Positions 1-9,900 of a stretch of 64,000 nt of DNA are shown here, piece after piece; position 1 is the stretch's first letter, and every line of letters begins with the position of its first letter. The DNA lies in assembly GCA_034408855.1 (NCBI GenBank), contig JAWXCK010000228.1, positions 28,651-92,650 of the forward strand. The letters run 5' to 3'. Source of the DNA: JAIYDQ01 sp034408855 (GTDB taxonomy: Bacteria; Planctomycetota; Planctomycetia; Pirellulales; Pirellulaceae). A program made the translations under genes and the position numbers. A model generated the notes under the pieces. It had not been told where the DNA came from, did not search any database, and was given only the letters and a program-made list of their open reading frames with translations.

Positions 1-2585
1 TCACTTGTCTAATCCTATGCATCGCCGGATGTGCGACGCTAACGATCCCGGCTATCGACCCGAGCGGTAATCGTATTTTTTCGTCGTTGCCGACGCAGTT
101 GACGCTGCCGCAACTTCACGGTCCCAATGGCCAGAACATCGTACCGAACCCAAGTTTTCCTGAACCGCCCACGCCGCCCAACTGCTTGCAAGGGCCTGGA
201 AGACCGGTGGCGGCGGTTCAGAACGCCGCGCCACGGTCGTCTCCCGATCGAGGCCGTTGCGGTCAGATGCTGTTGACTCCAACGCGAATCGTTGCACCTG
301 TCGGTGGCGAAGTCGTCTTGATCGCTGGTGTGTGCGGTGAAGATGGGTACTTGGTCAGCGGCGAACCGATCGAGTGGATGCTGGCACCGGATAGCGTTGG
401 AGAGATTATCGAAGTTGGCGACGACATGAAAGGGAAACGAAAACCGGTATTTAAGAAATCTACCAAACCCGTGGTCGAGAAACTCGACGTCGATTTCGCT
501 CGCGGAAGAACCAGTTCCGAAGCGGGCCGCATTACGCGTGGATCTTTCAAACCAACCGACGATATCGCACTTAAAAGAGGGCAAACCTGGGTCAGTCTTA
601 CCAGTCCAACCGAAGGGCTTTCACGGGTTACCGTTCTGGCACCAGACAGCGACGTCTGGGATCGCCGACGACAAACGGCAACAATTTATTGGGTCGATGC
701 AAGCTGGCAATTTCCTGCCCCGCAAACATTACGAGTCGGTGAGATTGCCACCCTTATTACTCAGGTCAAAAAAGCTGAAGGTTTTGCACCAGCCAAAGAT
801 TGGATCGTCAAGTATCGCTTGATGAACGAAGGTGTCGGCCAGTTTCTCACTCAGACTCCAGGCGGTGGAGCAGGCATCGATCAACTGGTCGACTCCGACG
901 CTAAAGCCGTTGGGCGACTTGGCAACCCTTCGAACAAACCAGGTACGGCGATTGTCTCGATCGAAATCGCCAGACCTGCCCAAGGTTCTGAAAAGATGCC
1001 CGAGCTTCCGATTGCTCGTGGTCAAACGATGATTACATGGAGCGCACCGCTCCTGCAATTACAGGTGACAGGCAATGACACAACGATGGTAGGGCAGCCG
1101 ATCGAATATCAAGTAAGCTTGGCAAACGCTGGAGATCTCGCTGCCGAAAACGTACGCTTGACGATGGACATGAAGAATCCATCTCTGCAAGCCGAATACG
1201 ATCAACAAACCTTGCCAACCGAAAAATCGAATTTGGGAGCCGTATGGAACATCGGAATGATTCCTGCTCGACAAGTTTTCGAAGCTCGGATTCGTATCAC
1301 GCCGACTGCCGAAAGTGATAATCGCATTCAGTTCAACGCGACCGCATCGCCAAATCTTGCCGAAACCGCAACCGTTCCATTATTAGCCGTGAAGCCGCAA
1401 GTCACGCTGAAGTTCGCGCCTGAGCCTGGAATGGAACAGGTCGAGGTGGGTCAACCGACGATTTTCAAAATTGTCGCCACGAATACGGGCCGTACTACGC
1501 TGAACGCGATCACACTTTTAATCGACACCGACGTCGGCTTGCAGCACGCCGATGGTGGCTCGAATGTGATTTCGCAAACTATTCCCTATCTGCCGCCGGG
1601 GCAATCGCAAGAATTGGGCGTGCGGTTCATCGTTCGCAAAGCTGGGGAACTCGGCGCAAGGTTGATCGCCAAAATCGGAGGACTTCAAATTGAAGAGCGG
1701 AAGACCTTTGTTCGAGGTGTAGAGGCAACACCTCGTCAATCGAATATGTCGGTTCAACTGCGTGCTCAAAATGGAACGACACAAATCGCGCCGAACGCCG
1801 AAGTCAATGTTCAAGGACTGCTGCAAAACCGCGGTCAAACGACGCTCACGAATATCCAAATGCTTGTCGAGTATCAGCCGTCGCTGGCACTGACACAAGC
1901 TTCGCAGGGAATCAACCATCGAACTCAGGATCGCCAGCTTACGTGGTCAGTCCCGGTACTTGAACCTGGAAAACAACTTGCCGTCGAGATGGTCTTCCGA
2001 TCCATCGCCGGATCGCCGCCACCTTCAATTCGCATCACCGCTCGAAGTGCTGAAGGGATGAATGCTCAAGAGTCGTTGAACTTCAATCAGTCCGCAGGTG
2101 CCGGTAACGAACCACCAGTGCTGCCGTTTAATCCAACCGACAATAGTGTTCTACCGACGCCAGGCGCGGGTGCTGGTTTGAATCCGTCAGCCGTTGGCAA
2201 CAATCCCTGGTCGCTTTCGATCATTCCGATCGATAGTCAAGTCGCCGTCGGGCAATCGGCCCGATACAACATATCGTTTCAAAACAATCGACCACAAGCC
2301 GATCAAAATGTAAGACTCGAGTTTCTTCTCCCGCAAGGAGCAGAGGTACTTGGTTTGAGTCTTGGTGACGGCACGCCTGTTGCGACGCAACGTTCCGATG
2401 ACGGACGTCGGCTTTTGGTGGTACCGTTTCAATATCTAAAAAGTGGCGAAGTCATTCCGCTTGTACTCGGATTGAAGCACGGAGTTCCCGGCGCCGATGT
2501 CCTGGAAGTATTTTTGCAGAGCGCTAGCGACCAGCAAGGTGCACGGCAGCAATCGAGAATCAGCGTTCGACCTAGCTTGCAGTAA
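1..2585 (+). CDS. DUF11-repeat surface lipoprotein (5' end outside window)
   Basis: The frame is open from the window edge, so the gene begins upstream; the first TTG at 87 is not the real start. The codons at 3-32 read as the end of a lipoprotein signal peptide, with lipobox I-A-G-C and the lipidated Cys at 30-32, so the product is probably membrane-anchored and faces the periplasm or surface. At least four beta-sandwich repeats of the DUF11/CARDB kind follow (phrases such as VGQPIEYQVSLANAG, VGQPTIFKIVATNTG, NVQGLLQNRGQTTL, VGQSARYNISFQNN). Such repeats are common in large secreted planctomycete proteins and usually have structural or adhesive roles; no catalytic motif is visible. It ends convergent with the dusB-like gene. 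Confidence 0.85.
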   Translation, partial: TCLILCIAGCATLTIPAIDPSGNRIFSSLPTQLTLPQLHGPNGQNIVPNPSFPEPPTPPNCLQGPGRPVAAVQNAAPRSSPDRGRCGQMLLTPTRIVAPVGGEVVLIAGVCGEDGYLVSGEPIEWMLAPDSVGEIIEVGDDMKGKRKPVFKKSTKPVVEKLDVDFARGRTSSEAGRITRGSFKPTDDIALKRGQTWVSLTSPTEGLSRVTVLAPDSDVWDRRRQTATIYWVDASWQFPAPQTLRVGEIATLITQVKKAEGFAPAKDWIVKYRLMNEGVGQFLTQTPGGGAGIDQLVDSDAKAVGRLGNPSNKPGTAIVSIEIARPAQGSEKMPELPIARGQTMITWSAPLLQLQVTGNDTTMVGQPIEYQVSLANAGDLAAENVRLTMDMKNPSLQAEYDQQTLPTEKSNLGAVWNIGMIPARQVFEARIRITPTAESDNRIQFNATASPNLAETATVPLLAVKPQVTLKFAPEPGMEQVEVGQPTIFKIVATNTGRTTLNAITLLIDTDVGLQHADGGSNVISQTIPYLPPGQSQELGVRFIVRKAGELGARLIAKIGGLQIEERKTFVRGVEATPRQSNMSVQLRAQNGTTQIAPNAEVNVQGLLQNRGQTTLTNIQMLVEYQPSLALTQASQGINHRTQDRQLTWSVPVLEPGKQLAVEMVFRSIAGSPPPSIRITARSAEGMNAQESLNFNQSAGAGNEPPVLPFNPTDNSVLPTPGAGAGLNPSAVGNNPWSLSIIPIDSQVAVGQSARYNISFQNNRPQADQNVRLEFLLPQGAEVLGLSLGDGTPVATQRSDDGRRLLVVPFQYLKSGEVIPLVLGLKHGVPGADVLEVFLQSASDQQGARQQSRISVRPSLQ

Positions 2586-2619
2586 CGACAAGACCAGTTT
2601 TGCGTTTATCGAAGGTAGT

Positions 2620-2649
2620 GGAGGTTGTTAAACCTCCCCGTGTCTGGGG
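2620..2649. terminator. Candidate bidirectional terminator hairpins
   Basis: Between two convergent genes there is a perfect 7-bp stem (2620-2626 with 2631-2637, loop GTTA). It is followed at once by a CCCC/GGGG stem at 2636-2639 and 2646-2649. No long T run follows, so the assignment as a terminator is only suggestive. Confidence 0.35.
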
Positions 2650-2678
2650 ATCTTTAACGAAATCCACGGCTTAAAGGC

Positions 2679-3752
2679 TCACGGCTGCGTTGCGGTTGGA
2701 AAATAATTTTCAACGACATCGAGGAAGGCTTCGCGGGTTGTCACTTTGTCGATGTGAGTTCGAAAATGTCGAGCACCATATTTGCTCTGCGCATAGGAGC
2801 AGGCAAATTTTCGCATTAAAAGTGTCCCCTTTTCGTCGCCGAATCGCTGGCAGACGAGCTCGTAGTGATGCAGCAAGCAACGTTTCTGCTCTTCGAGTGT
2901 CGGTTCCGGTGGGATGCTGTCGCCGCGAATGGCGGCCGCAGCTTGGGCAAACAGCCACGGACGTCCAAGTGAAGCGCGAGCGATCATCACGGCGTCGACG
3001 TGATAGCGTTGGAATGCGTAAACGACTTGTTCGGCTGTTTGAAGGTCGCCATTTCCGATGAGCGGAATGCGCTGTAGATGTTGTTTGATTTCGGATATTC
3101 GATTCCAATCGGCGGAGCCCTTAAAATAGTCTTCGGCAGTCCGGCCATGAACGGTGAGGGCCGAGGCCCCTGCCCTTTCGACGGTCTTGGCGATCTGTAT
3201 GTGATTCATCGCGTCGCGGGTGCAGCCAAGCCGAATTTTTGCAGTTACCGGAGTTGGAGAGCACGCTTCGACCAATCGCGATATGATCGCATACATTCGA
3301 TCTGGATCGCGAAGCAAATACGATCCGCTATGCGCTTTCTCGGTGACTTGTTTGACGGGACATCCGAAGTTGATATCGACAACGCTTACTTGGTACTCTT
3401 CGACCAATCGTTTACCGACCTTGGCCATCGTGTCGGGATCGTTATCCCAAATCTGAACAGCGAGCGGTCGAGCTTCGTCGCGAACTCCCCATAGTCGATC
3501 GGGATGTTCGCAATCATGCTCATCCAACCAAACGAAACCGCGAGCGTTGATCATTTCGGTGGCTTGCAGGCCAACTCCGCCATATTCACGCACGATCTGC
3601 CGAAACGCAAAGTTCGTGTAGCCAGCCATCGGGGCCTGAAAGATCGGCGGGTCGACGACCAAGGAGCCGATCTGGATGGGACGAATTTCAGATAACGGGC
3701 GAAGCGGCGGATTCGAGTCGATGGCCTCTGAAGCGAGCTCTGCGATAGTCAA
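2679..3752 (-). CDS. tRNA-dihydrouridine synthase (DusB-like)
   Basis: FMN-dependent reductase that converts uridine to dihydrouridine in the tRNA D-loop. The 357-aa product has the family signatures in order: APMAGYTN near residue 40, INFGCPV with the catalytic Cys at about 131, KIRLG near 172, VHGRT near 201, and GNGD near 233 for FMN phosphate binding. The segment after the catalytic Cys reads EKAHSGSYLLRDP, somewhat divergent from the usual GAGSALL, but length and order are typical. It starts 9 nt after the korB stop, so it is probably co-transcribed with korA-korB. Confidence 0.9.
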   Translation of the reverse strand: MTIAELASEAIDSNPPLRPLSEIRPIQIGSLVVDPPIFQAPMAGYTNFAFRQIVREYGGVGLQATEMINARGFVWLDEHDCEHPDRLWGVRDEARPLAVQIWDNDPDTMAKVGKRLVEEYQVSVVDINFGCPVKQVTEKAHSGSYLLRDPDRMYAIISRLVEACSPTPVTAKIRLGCTRDAMNHIQIAKTVERAGASALTVHGRTAEDYFKGSADWNRISEIKQHLQRIPLIGNGDLQTAEQVVYAFQRYHVDAVMIARASLGRPWLFAQAAAAIRGDSIPPEPTLEEQKRCLLHHYELVCQRFGDEKGTLLMRKFACSYAQSKYGARHFRTHIDKVTTREAFLDVVENYFPTATQP

Positions 3753-3761
3753 GGTAGTTCT

Positions 3762-4778
3762 CTATGTAACGGTCCAAGTATCGCCACTACTGAGCATTTT
3801 CTGCAGATCGCCTTTGCCTCGCTTGGCGATCGAATCGGAAATCTGTTCACGTATTGCATCGCCGAATGTCTTCAATTGTACAGCTCGAAAGACGCCGATC
3901 GGTTCAGGGAAATCAGGGCGTCGCATGCGAGCCAACAGATAAGCGTGAATGGAATCGGCTTGCTCGTCATGAAACAAAAGGTCGTCTTCTTTCACGCCCG
4001 ATGTGTTCAGGTCTACGACCTCGGGAGTCATCCCATTGAGCCGAATCCCTTTGTCGCGATCCTTGCCAAAGATCATCGGCTTACCATGCTCGAGCTCGAT
4101 CGTTGCATCGTCACGCGTTGCTTTGTCTTGAGCGTAACTGAACGCACCATCGTTGAAGACGTTGCAGTTTTGATAGACCTCGACAAAGGAAGTTCCTTTG
4201 TGTTCAGCAGCGCGTTTCAAGGTATAGGCCAAGTGCTTGACGTTCGAATCGACAGAACGAGCAACAAAAGTCGCCTCGGCACCCAATGCCAAAATCATCG
4301 GATTGAGGGGATGGTCGATAACGCCCGTAGGCGTTGTCTTGGTGATCTGGCCTTCGACACTCGTCGGCGAATATTGCCCTTTCGTCAAACCATAAATTCG
4401 ATTGTTAAACAGGATGTAGTTGATATCCAAATTACGACGAAGCACATGAATGAAATGATTCCCACCGATACTCAATGCGTCGCCGTCACCGGTGATAACC
4501 CAGACGGTCAAATCTGGGCGGGAAACTTTTAAACCGGTTGCAATTGCCGGTGCTCGTCCATGGATCGAGTGGATGCCGTAAGAGTTGATGTAATATGGAA
4601 AGCGACTCGAGCAGCCGATCCCGGAAACGAAAACAGTCTTTTCAGGAGCAACGCCAATTTCCGGAAGGACCTTCTTCATCTGAGCCAAAATGGAATAGTC
4701 GCCACAACCTGGGCACCAGCGAATATCTTGATCGCTTGTGAAGCTACTGGCAGTCAAAACGGGAAGAGCAGTGCTCAT
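3762..4778 (-). CDS. korB: 2-oxoglutarate:ferredoxin oxidoreductase, beta subunit
   Basis: Thiamine-diphosphate subunit of the enzyme that oxidatively decarboxylates 2-oxoglutarate to succinyl-CoA with ferredoxin as acceptor. The frame is open to 4865, overlapping korA, but the start at 4778 (MSTALPVLT) gives the usual N-terminus and 338 residues. CPGCGDYS near residue 22 carries cluster-ligand cysteines. GIGCSSRFPYY near 53 and GDGDALSIGGNH from 97 to NNRIYGLTKGQ form the ThDP/Mg site. It lies 67 nt after korA and 9 nt before dusB. Pyruvate or another 2-oxoacid is a possible alternative substrate, though the two-subunit fused form favours 2-oxoglutarate. Confidence 0.9.
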   Translation of the reverse strand: MSTALPVLTASSFTSDQDIRWCPGCGDYSILAQMKKVLPEIGVAPEKTVFVSGIGCSSRFPYYINSYGIHSIHGRAPAIATGLKVSRPDLTVWVITGDGDALSIGGNHFIHVLRRNLDINYILFNNRIYGLTKGQYSPTSVEGQITKTTPTGVIDHPLNPMILALGAEATFVARSVDSNVKHLAYTLKRAAEHKGTSFVEVYQNCNVFNDGAFSYAQDKATRDDATIELEHGKPMIFGKDRDKGIRLNGMTPEVVDLNTSGVKEDDLLFHDEQADSIHAYLLARMRRPDFPEPIGVFRAVQLKTFGDAIREQISDSIAKRGKGDLQKMLSSGDTWTVT

Positions 4779-4845
4779 AAAAATTTCGTTCTTCGAGAAA
4801 TGGGGTGTGATTCTTGGTGGATAAAGTATGTTAACGGTCGAGAAA

Positions 4846-6750
4846 CTAACCAGCTTTTGCGGCAACCGCCCCGCGGCTTACCGGTGATTTGCTGAGTTCA
4901 CAAATTTTTTCGTAAACTTCGGCAACCATAAACGGTTTCCCTTTGACTTTGTTCAAGCCAACGGCATCGACGAGATACCGGCTGCGAATCAGCATACGAA
5001 GCTGGCCCATATTGAGTTCGGGAATGAGAACTTTTTCGTATCGCGAAAGCAGTTCGCCAAAATTGCTTGGCAACGGATTCAGATATCGGACGTGGGCATG
5101 AGCGACGCTTCGACCTTCGGCTTGCGCTTGCTGCACGGCCGTCAAGCAAGCTCCGCGTGTTCCGCCCCACGAAACGACTAACAATTCGCCGCTTTGTGGT
5201 CCAACAACCGTTTGCGGCGGCAGAAGCTTGGCGGCATTGGCAACTTTTTGAGCGCGAATATTCGTCATCTTCTGATGGTTTTCAGGATCGTACGAGATGT
5301 TGCCTGTTCCATCTTCCTTTTCTATCCCTCCGACGCGGTGCATCAAGCCAGGTGTCCCTGGAATGGCCCAAGGTCGAGCAAGCAATTCGTTTCGCGAATA
5401 GGGAAGAAATGGAGTATCATCTGTTTTCGGGCCGGGATGTTCGACCAGAATCGGTTCTAGCTTGCTGACGTCTGGAATCTCCCAGGGTTCCGAACCGTTA
5501 GCGATGTATCCGTCGGAAAGAACAACGACTGGCAGCATCAACTGAGTCGCGATTTTCCACGCATCTTGGATGATTTCGAAGCAATCGCCGGGGCTCGAAG
5601 CCGCCAAGACTGGCAGCGGCGATTCGCCGTTCCTTCCGAACATGACTTGTAGAAGGTCGGATTGCTCGGTCTTGGTCGGAAGCCCCGTACTAGGTCCACC
5701 TCGCTGAACGTTGATGACAAGCATCGGCAACTCGAGCATCATTGCCAATCCCATCGCTTCAGCTTTGAGGGCTATTCCAGGTCCACTCGAGGTCGTTACG
5801 GCCATTTGGCCACCGTAGGCGGCACCGATCGCCGAGCATACAGCAGCGATCTCGTCTTCGGCTTGAAAGGTGCAGACGCCAAAGTTCTTGAACTTGACCA
5901 TCTCGTGCAAAATATCGCTGGCCGGTGTGATCGGATACGAAGCATAAAAAATCTGCTTGTTGCTTCGCTCGGCAGCCGTGAGCAACCCTAACGCCATCGC
6001 GGTATTGCCCATAATGTTTCGATATTTTCCGGGCGGTAGATCGGCCGCATCTACTTGATAGCTATTCCCGAAGGCTTCGATCGTCTCGCCAAAAGCCCAA
6101 CCGGAACGCAAAGCTTTTTCATTGGCCTTGGCGATAACAGGTGCTCCGGCTGCGAACTTGCCGTGAATAAATCGCAGCGTTGCTTCGAGACTTCGACCAT
6201 ATAGCCAATAGACTAAGCCCATGGCAAAGAAGTTCTTGCAGCGATCGGCTTCCTTCGGGCTCAAACCGAATTCCGCCACCGCAGTCTTGGTCAACTTCGT
6301 CATCCCGACCTTGACCAAGCGATAGTTCTCCATCGCTGGTTCTTCGAGCGGACTCGTTGAAAGTTTAGCCAGCTTGAGATCTTTGTCTTCGAAGCTATCG
6401 TCGTTAACAACTAGCAAACCGCCTTTCCGCAGGTCGCTTAAGTTGGTAATCAAAGCCGCTGGGTTCATCGCGATCAGCGCGTCTAAAGTATCGCCAGGCG
6501 TATGTACTTCATGCGATGCAAACTGAACTTGAAAGCCTGAAACGCCGGCACGCGTACCTCGAGGTGCGCGGATTTCCGCTGGAAAGTCAGGGAAAGTCGC
6601 AATGTCGTTGCCGGCCAGGGCGGATGTATTCGTAAGCTGGGTACCCAACAATTGCATCCCGTCGCCCGAATCTCCCACCAGCCGAACGGTAACGCCGCGG
6701 ACTCTTTCAATGGGCTTCAGGGACATTGGCTGCGATGTTTCACTTGACAT
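4846..6750 (-). CDS. korA: 2-oxoglutarate:ferredoxin oxidoreductase, fused gamma-alpha subunit
   Basis: Partner of the beta subunit encoded just downstream. The 634-aa product joins a gamma domain (about residues 20-205, starting VRLVGDSGDGMQLLGTQL) to an alpha domain (about 245-620). The alpha domain contains SYPITPASDILHEM, the FQAEDEIAAVCSAIGAAYGG segment, TTSSGPGIALKAEA and NVQRGGPSTGLPTKTEQSD, all typical of KorA proteins. It probably forms an A2B2 enzyme feeding reduced ferredoxin to cytoplasmic redox partners. First gene of the korA-korB-dusB run; a perfect palindrome lies about 80 bp upstream and may be an operator. Confidence 0.93.
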   Translation of the reverse strand: MSSETSQPMSLKPIERVRGVTVRLVGDSGDGMQLLGTQLTNTSALAGNDIATFPDFPAEIRAPRGTRAGVSGFQVQFASHEVHTPGDTLDALIAMNPAALITNLSDLRKGGLLVVNDDSFEDKDLKLAKLSTSPLEEPAMENYRLVKVGMTKLTKTAVAEFGLSPKEADRCKNFFAMGLVYWLYGRSLEATLRFIHGKFAAGAPVIAKANEKALRSGWAFGETIEAFGNSYQVDAADLPPGKYRNIMGNTAMALGLLTAAERSNKQIFYASYPITPASDILHEMVKFKNFGVCTFQAEDEIAAVCSAIGAAYGGQMAVTTSSGPGIALKAEAMGLAMMLELPMLVINVQRGGPSTGLPTKTEQSDLLQVMFGRNGESPLPVLAASSPGDCFEIIQDAWKIATQLMLPVVVLSDGYIANGSEPWEIPDVSKLEPILVEHPGPKTDDTPFLPYSRNELLARPWAIPGTPGLMHRVGGIEKEDGTGNISYDPENHQKMTNIRAQKVANAAKLLPPQTVVGPQSGELLVVSWGGTRGACLTAVQQAQAEGRSVAHAHVRYLNPLPSNFGELLSRYEKVLIPELNMGQLRMLIRSRYLVDAVGLNKVKGKPFMVAEVYEKICELSKSPVSRGAVAAKAG

Positions 6751-6826
6751 AATTCAGAAACGGCTCTCGGAGAAAGTTACGGTCTAGGCGGGATATAGCG
6801 ATAGTATCGATCATAAGACCGATACA

Positions 6827-6847
6827 TTTTGACAAATTCTGTCAAAA
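6827..6847. promoter_or_regulatory. Perfect palindrome upstream of korA
   Basis: TTTTGACA (6827-6834), 5-nt spacer, TGTCAAAA (6840-6847): an exact 8-bp inverted repeat in the 180-bp gap between korA and the upstream ATPase gene. On the minus strand it contains TTGACA, a possible -35 element, but I see no convincing -10 at the right spacing. It could be a repressor or activator site for the korAB operon. Confidence 0.4.
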
Positions 6848-6930
6848 CTAACAGAGATTGAACACCTCAAAACTATCCTATTCTACCTCGCCTAGCAAAA
6901 ATAGCTCTCCGGCGTAGCACCGATTTTCGT

Positions 6931-9900
6931 CTAGTTGGCATTGTTGGAGTCTTCGACATTTGCTTGATAAGGGCGGAATTTAACAATCTTCCCCTCGGTT
7001 TCGTCGAAGTAGATCATGGCATGCGGTTCGAGTTTATGGGCTGCCGAGGAATCGATTAACTGGTTTGAATCGTTGCTGCTCATCTGCATTAACGCTCTTA
7101 CTTCCAGGTCCCGCAGGCCCTGACGAGAGATGAATCGCGACAATGTTCCCCAGCTATCCGACCAACAAATAACATGCATCCCGACGCTTGCTCCTTCGCG
7201 GAGCAGTTTCGCGAAGGCGGCATCGGTTGTCATTTTTGCCGAATCTCCTGAACTTCCGAATGAAAATTCGTCAACATGCCGAAGTTCGCGAAATCGAGCC
7301 AAGTTAACGACAAATAGGACGACACTTGGTCGTGGCTCGTCGGGGGCTGCGATGCGCTGTTCCAATTCTTCCACCAGCGTCGCGATCGTCGTATCCACAT
7401 CTCGCAAATCGCCCACAACTGGTTTCAAATTTCCATCCATCGCGCCATCGAAAAAGGCGGCGGATTCCAACCAAGGACGAACGACCGAAGTCCTGTCTTC
7501 CGTTCGTGACCCATCGAGATAGTATATTTTCGGTAACGGATTCGACTCTTGGACATGCAACCAACCTCGAAGGATCGAGCCGATCAGGTTGGCTGCCAGC
7601 GCATCGTCGCTTCCAACGATTGCAAAATGTCGACCGGCTTGTCGAGTAAGGGCACGCGTTACCGTCGGCTCGATGGAAAGGCTCTCGCCCAGCACTAACG
7701 GTAACGCACCCGATTCGATTTTTGGAATCGCATCGATTCCTCGCTGTACGTCCGACGTATCCCATACGGCGGGACGATGTCCTTCAAAAATAATTTGTCG
7801 ACCGAGTAAATTCGTGGACGGATCATTGGGACGATCGCTTGGCGATATTCTCGACAGTTGCGCAGAATGCGATGACGACGTTAGGTACGCTACTTGAAAC
7901 GGTTGATTCGATTCGATGCGTCCGCCCGCGTCGTTATAAATCGCTTGCCCCGAATGCCTTAATCGCGTAGCCGCCAGATTGTCTTCGCCAAGGATCATCA
8001 TCGCGTCAGCACCGTCGCATTGAAGCGCAATGCGAACGGCCATCTGAGCCAACGTTGTTCGCGGTAACGAATACGATCCTCCTAAGGTTTGCGAGGCAAG
8101 GACCATGTGAATGCCGAACGATCGGCCTTGGCGAACTACCCGGTCTAGCAACATGGCCGATTGCTGAGCAAGTTTGTCGTCCTCCACAAACATCTCTTGG
8201 AATTCGTCGATAACGACGAGCAATCGCGGCATCTTTTGTTCTGGTCGCACTCGATGCCAGCTTGGAATATCTTGGACGCCGGCTTGTCGAAAGAGCTCGC
8301 CGCGTCGTTGCATCACTCGATCGAGGTACTCAAGAGAACTCAATCCAAATTCACGTCGACTTTCAATACCAATTATCTCAGCATGTGGGAGTTTCTTCTG
8401 GGCATATATTTGAAACTCGACCCCTTTCTTAAAATCGAGTAGCACCATGCGGAGTTGATCGGGGGCATATTTAAGCGCGGCGCTGGTAATCAAGGTATGT
8501 AGCAGCGATGACTTTCCAGAACCGGTCTTACCGGCGATTAAAACATGCTGAGCAGTACCATGCCCTAAACGAAGATGAGTCGTTCGACCGACGCCTGCAA
8601 CACCCAGCGGTATCACCAAGTCGTCGCTGGAAAATCCCCGTCCGAATTCTTCGACATCGACCTTGATCGTTTCAAAGGGCACTTCGATCCGACCAGCCTG
8701 CATAGCCGCTCGCGTGCAATGTTCGACAATCGCGGTGAGGGTGGTAGGTGACGGCGGTGGGTCGATTTGAAGTTCCAGTCTATCGAGCCCTGGCTCGGCT
8801 ACTCTGGCCACATCCGACAATTGCAATCGAAGTCCTGCTTGAAGTACTTTTTCGCGATCGGTATAGACTGGCCAAGGATGATCAGGATCGATCGTGATGA
8901 TCACACCGATACCGCATCGAGCACCCGAAGCGAGCAAGACACATAGCGACTTCCAAGAGGTTTCATCCAGGCCGAATGGAAAATTCGACCAAACGACCAA
9001 TCGCAATGGTTCGGTCATCGGCCCAGCATCGTCATTGTATTCAAGGATATTCGCGTATCGATCGCGAAGACGCTGCTGGATGATCTCTTCATTTTGATAC
9101 GCCAACATCGATAACTGCTCGGCGATCTGATTGTGTTGCGTCCAAATTCGATGACCGACCAAACGCGGATCCGCATCCGCCAATTGCATCAACCAGGCAT
9201 AGTCTTTGCCCAGACCTTCCGGATCAATAATCGTGCAATGAAGGTTTCCCATTGGAAGCGACGTCATCGCGCGCGCCAAAATCGATTGCACCAGTCCGCT
9301 CGCTTGTTGACGATGTTCACGATCAGCCTCGATGATCAACGCACCACACGTTAAGAGATCGAAGTCGATCCGTATCCGACTTTGAAAGTCGGGCTCGATC
9401 GATAGTTCACAACTGCCAATCGGAAAGACCGTCGAGTCCTTCGAACGCGACCATTTACCTTGCGTCCAGATTTCGCTCTCCCAACTTGGAAAGCGTTGCT
9501 CAAAAAAATCAAGTTGCTTTTTTAGCCAAGCTTGAGCGTGCTCGGTTCCGGTCCGAACGCGGGCATTCAGTTTTCGAAGCAAACGCGTTTGTAGCTCTTC
9601 AAGTTCTCTCTGTTTCGCTTCAAAACTCTGGAGGTGTTGGTCGTACGCTTCTTTTTGACTTGTCGAAACTTGTTCGATAATCGGCGTGTGTTTTTGATCG
9701 GTTGTGCGAATGGATTTTTCGCAGTCCAACGCTGCTTGACAGCGAATGGATGATTGCTGAGTTCGCAACGACAATTGTTCCTCCGCCAACTTGGAATCTA
9801 AGTTAGCCAAGGTAGTGCGATGTTCGTCGTCCAGTTTTTTCAGCCGTTCTTTGTATTCGGCTAAAAGTTTGGCTTGTTCGCTGCGGCAATGAGCTTCGGC

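Noticed and set aside
4779..4865. N-terminal extension of korB into korA
   Set aside because: The residues are unlike KorB N-termini, and ATG 4778 gives the standard start.
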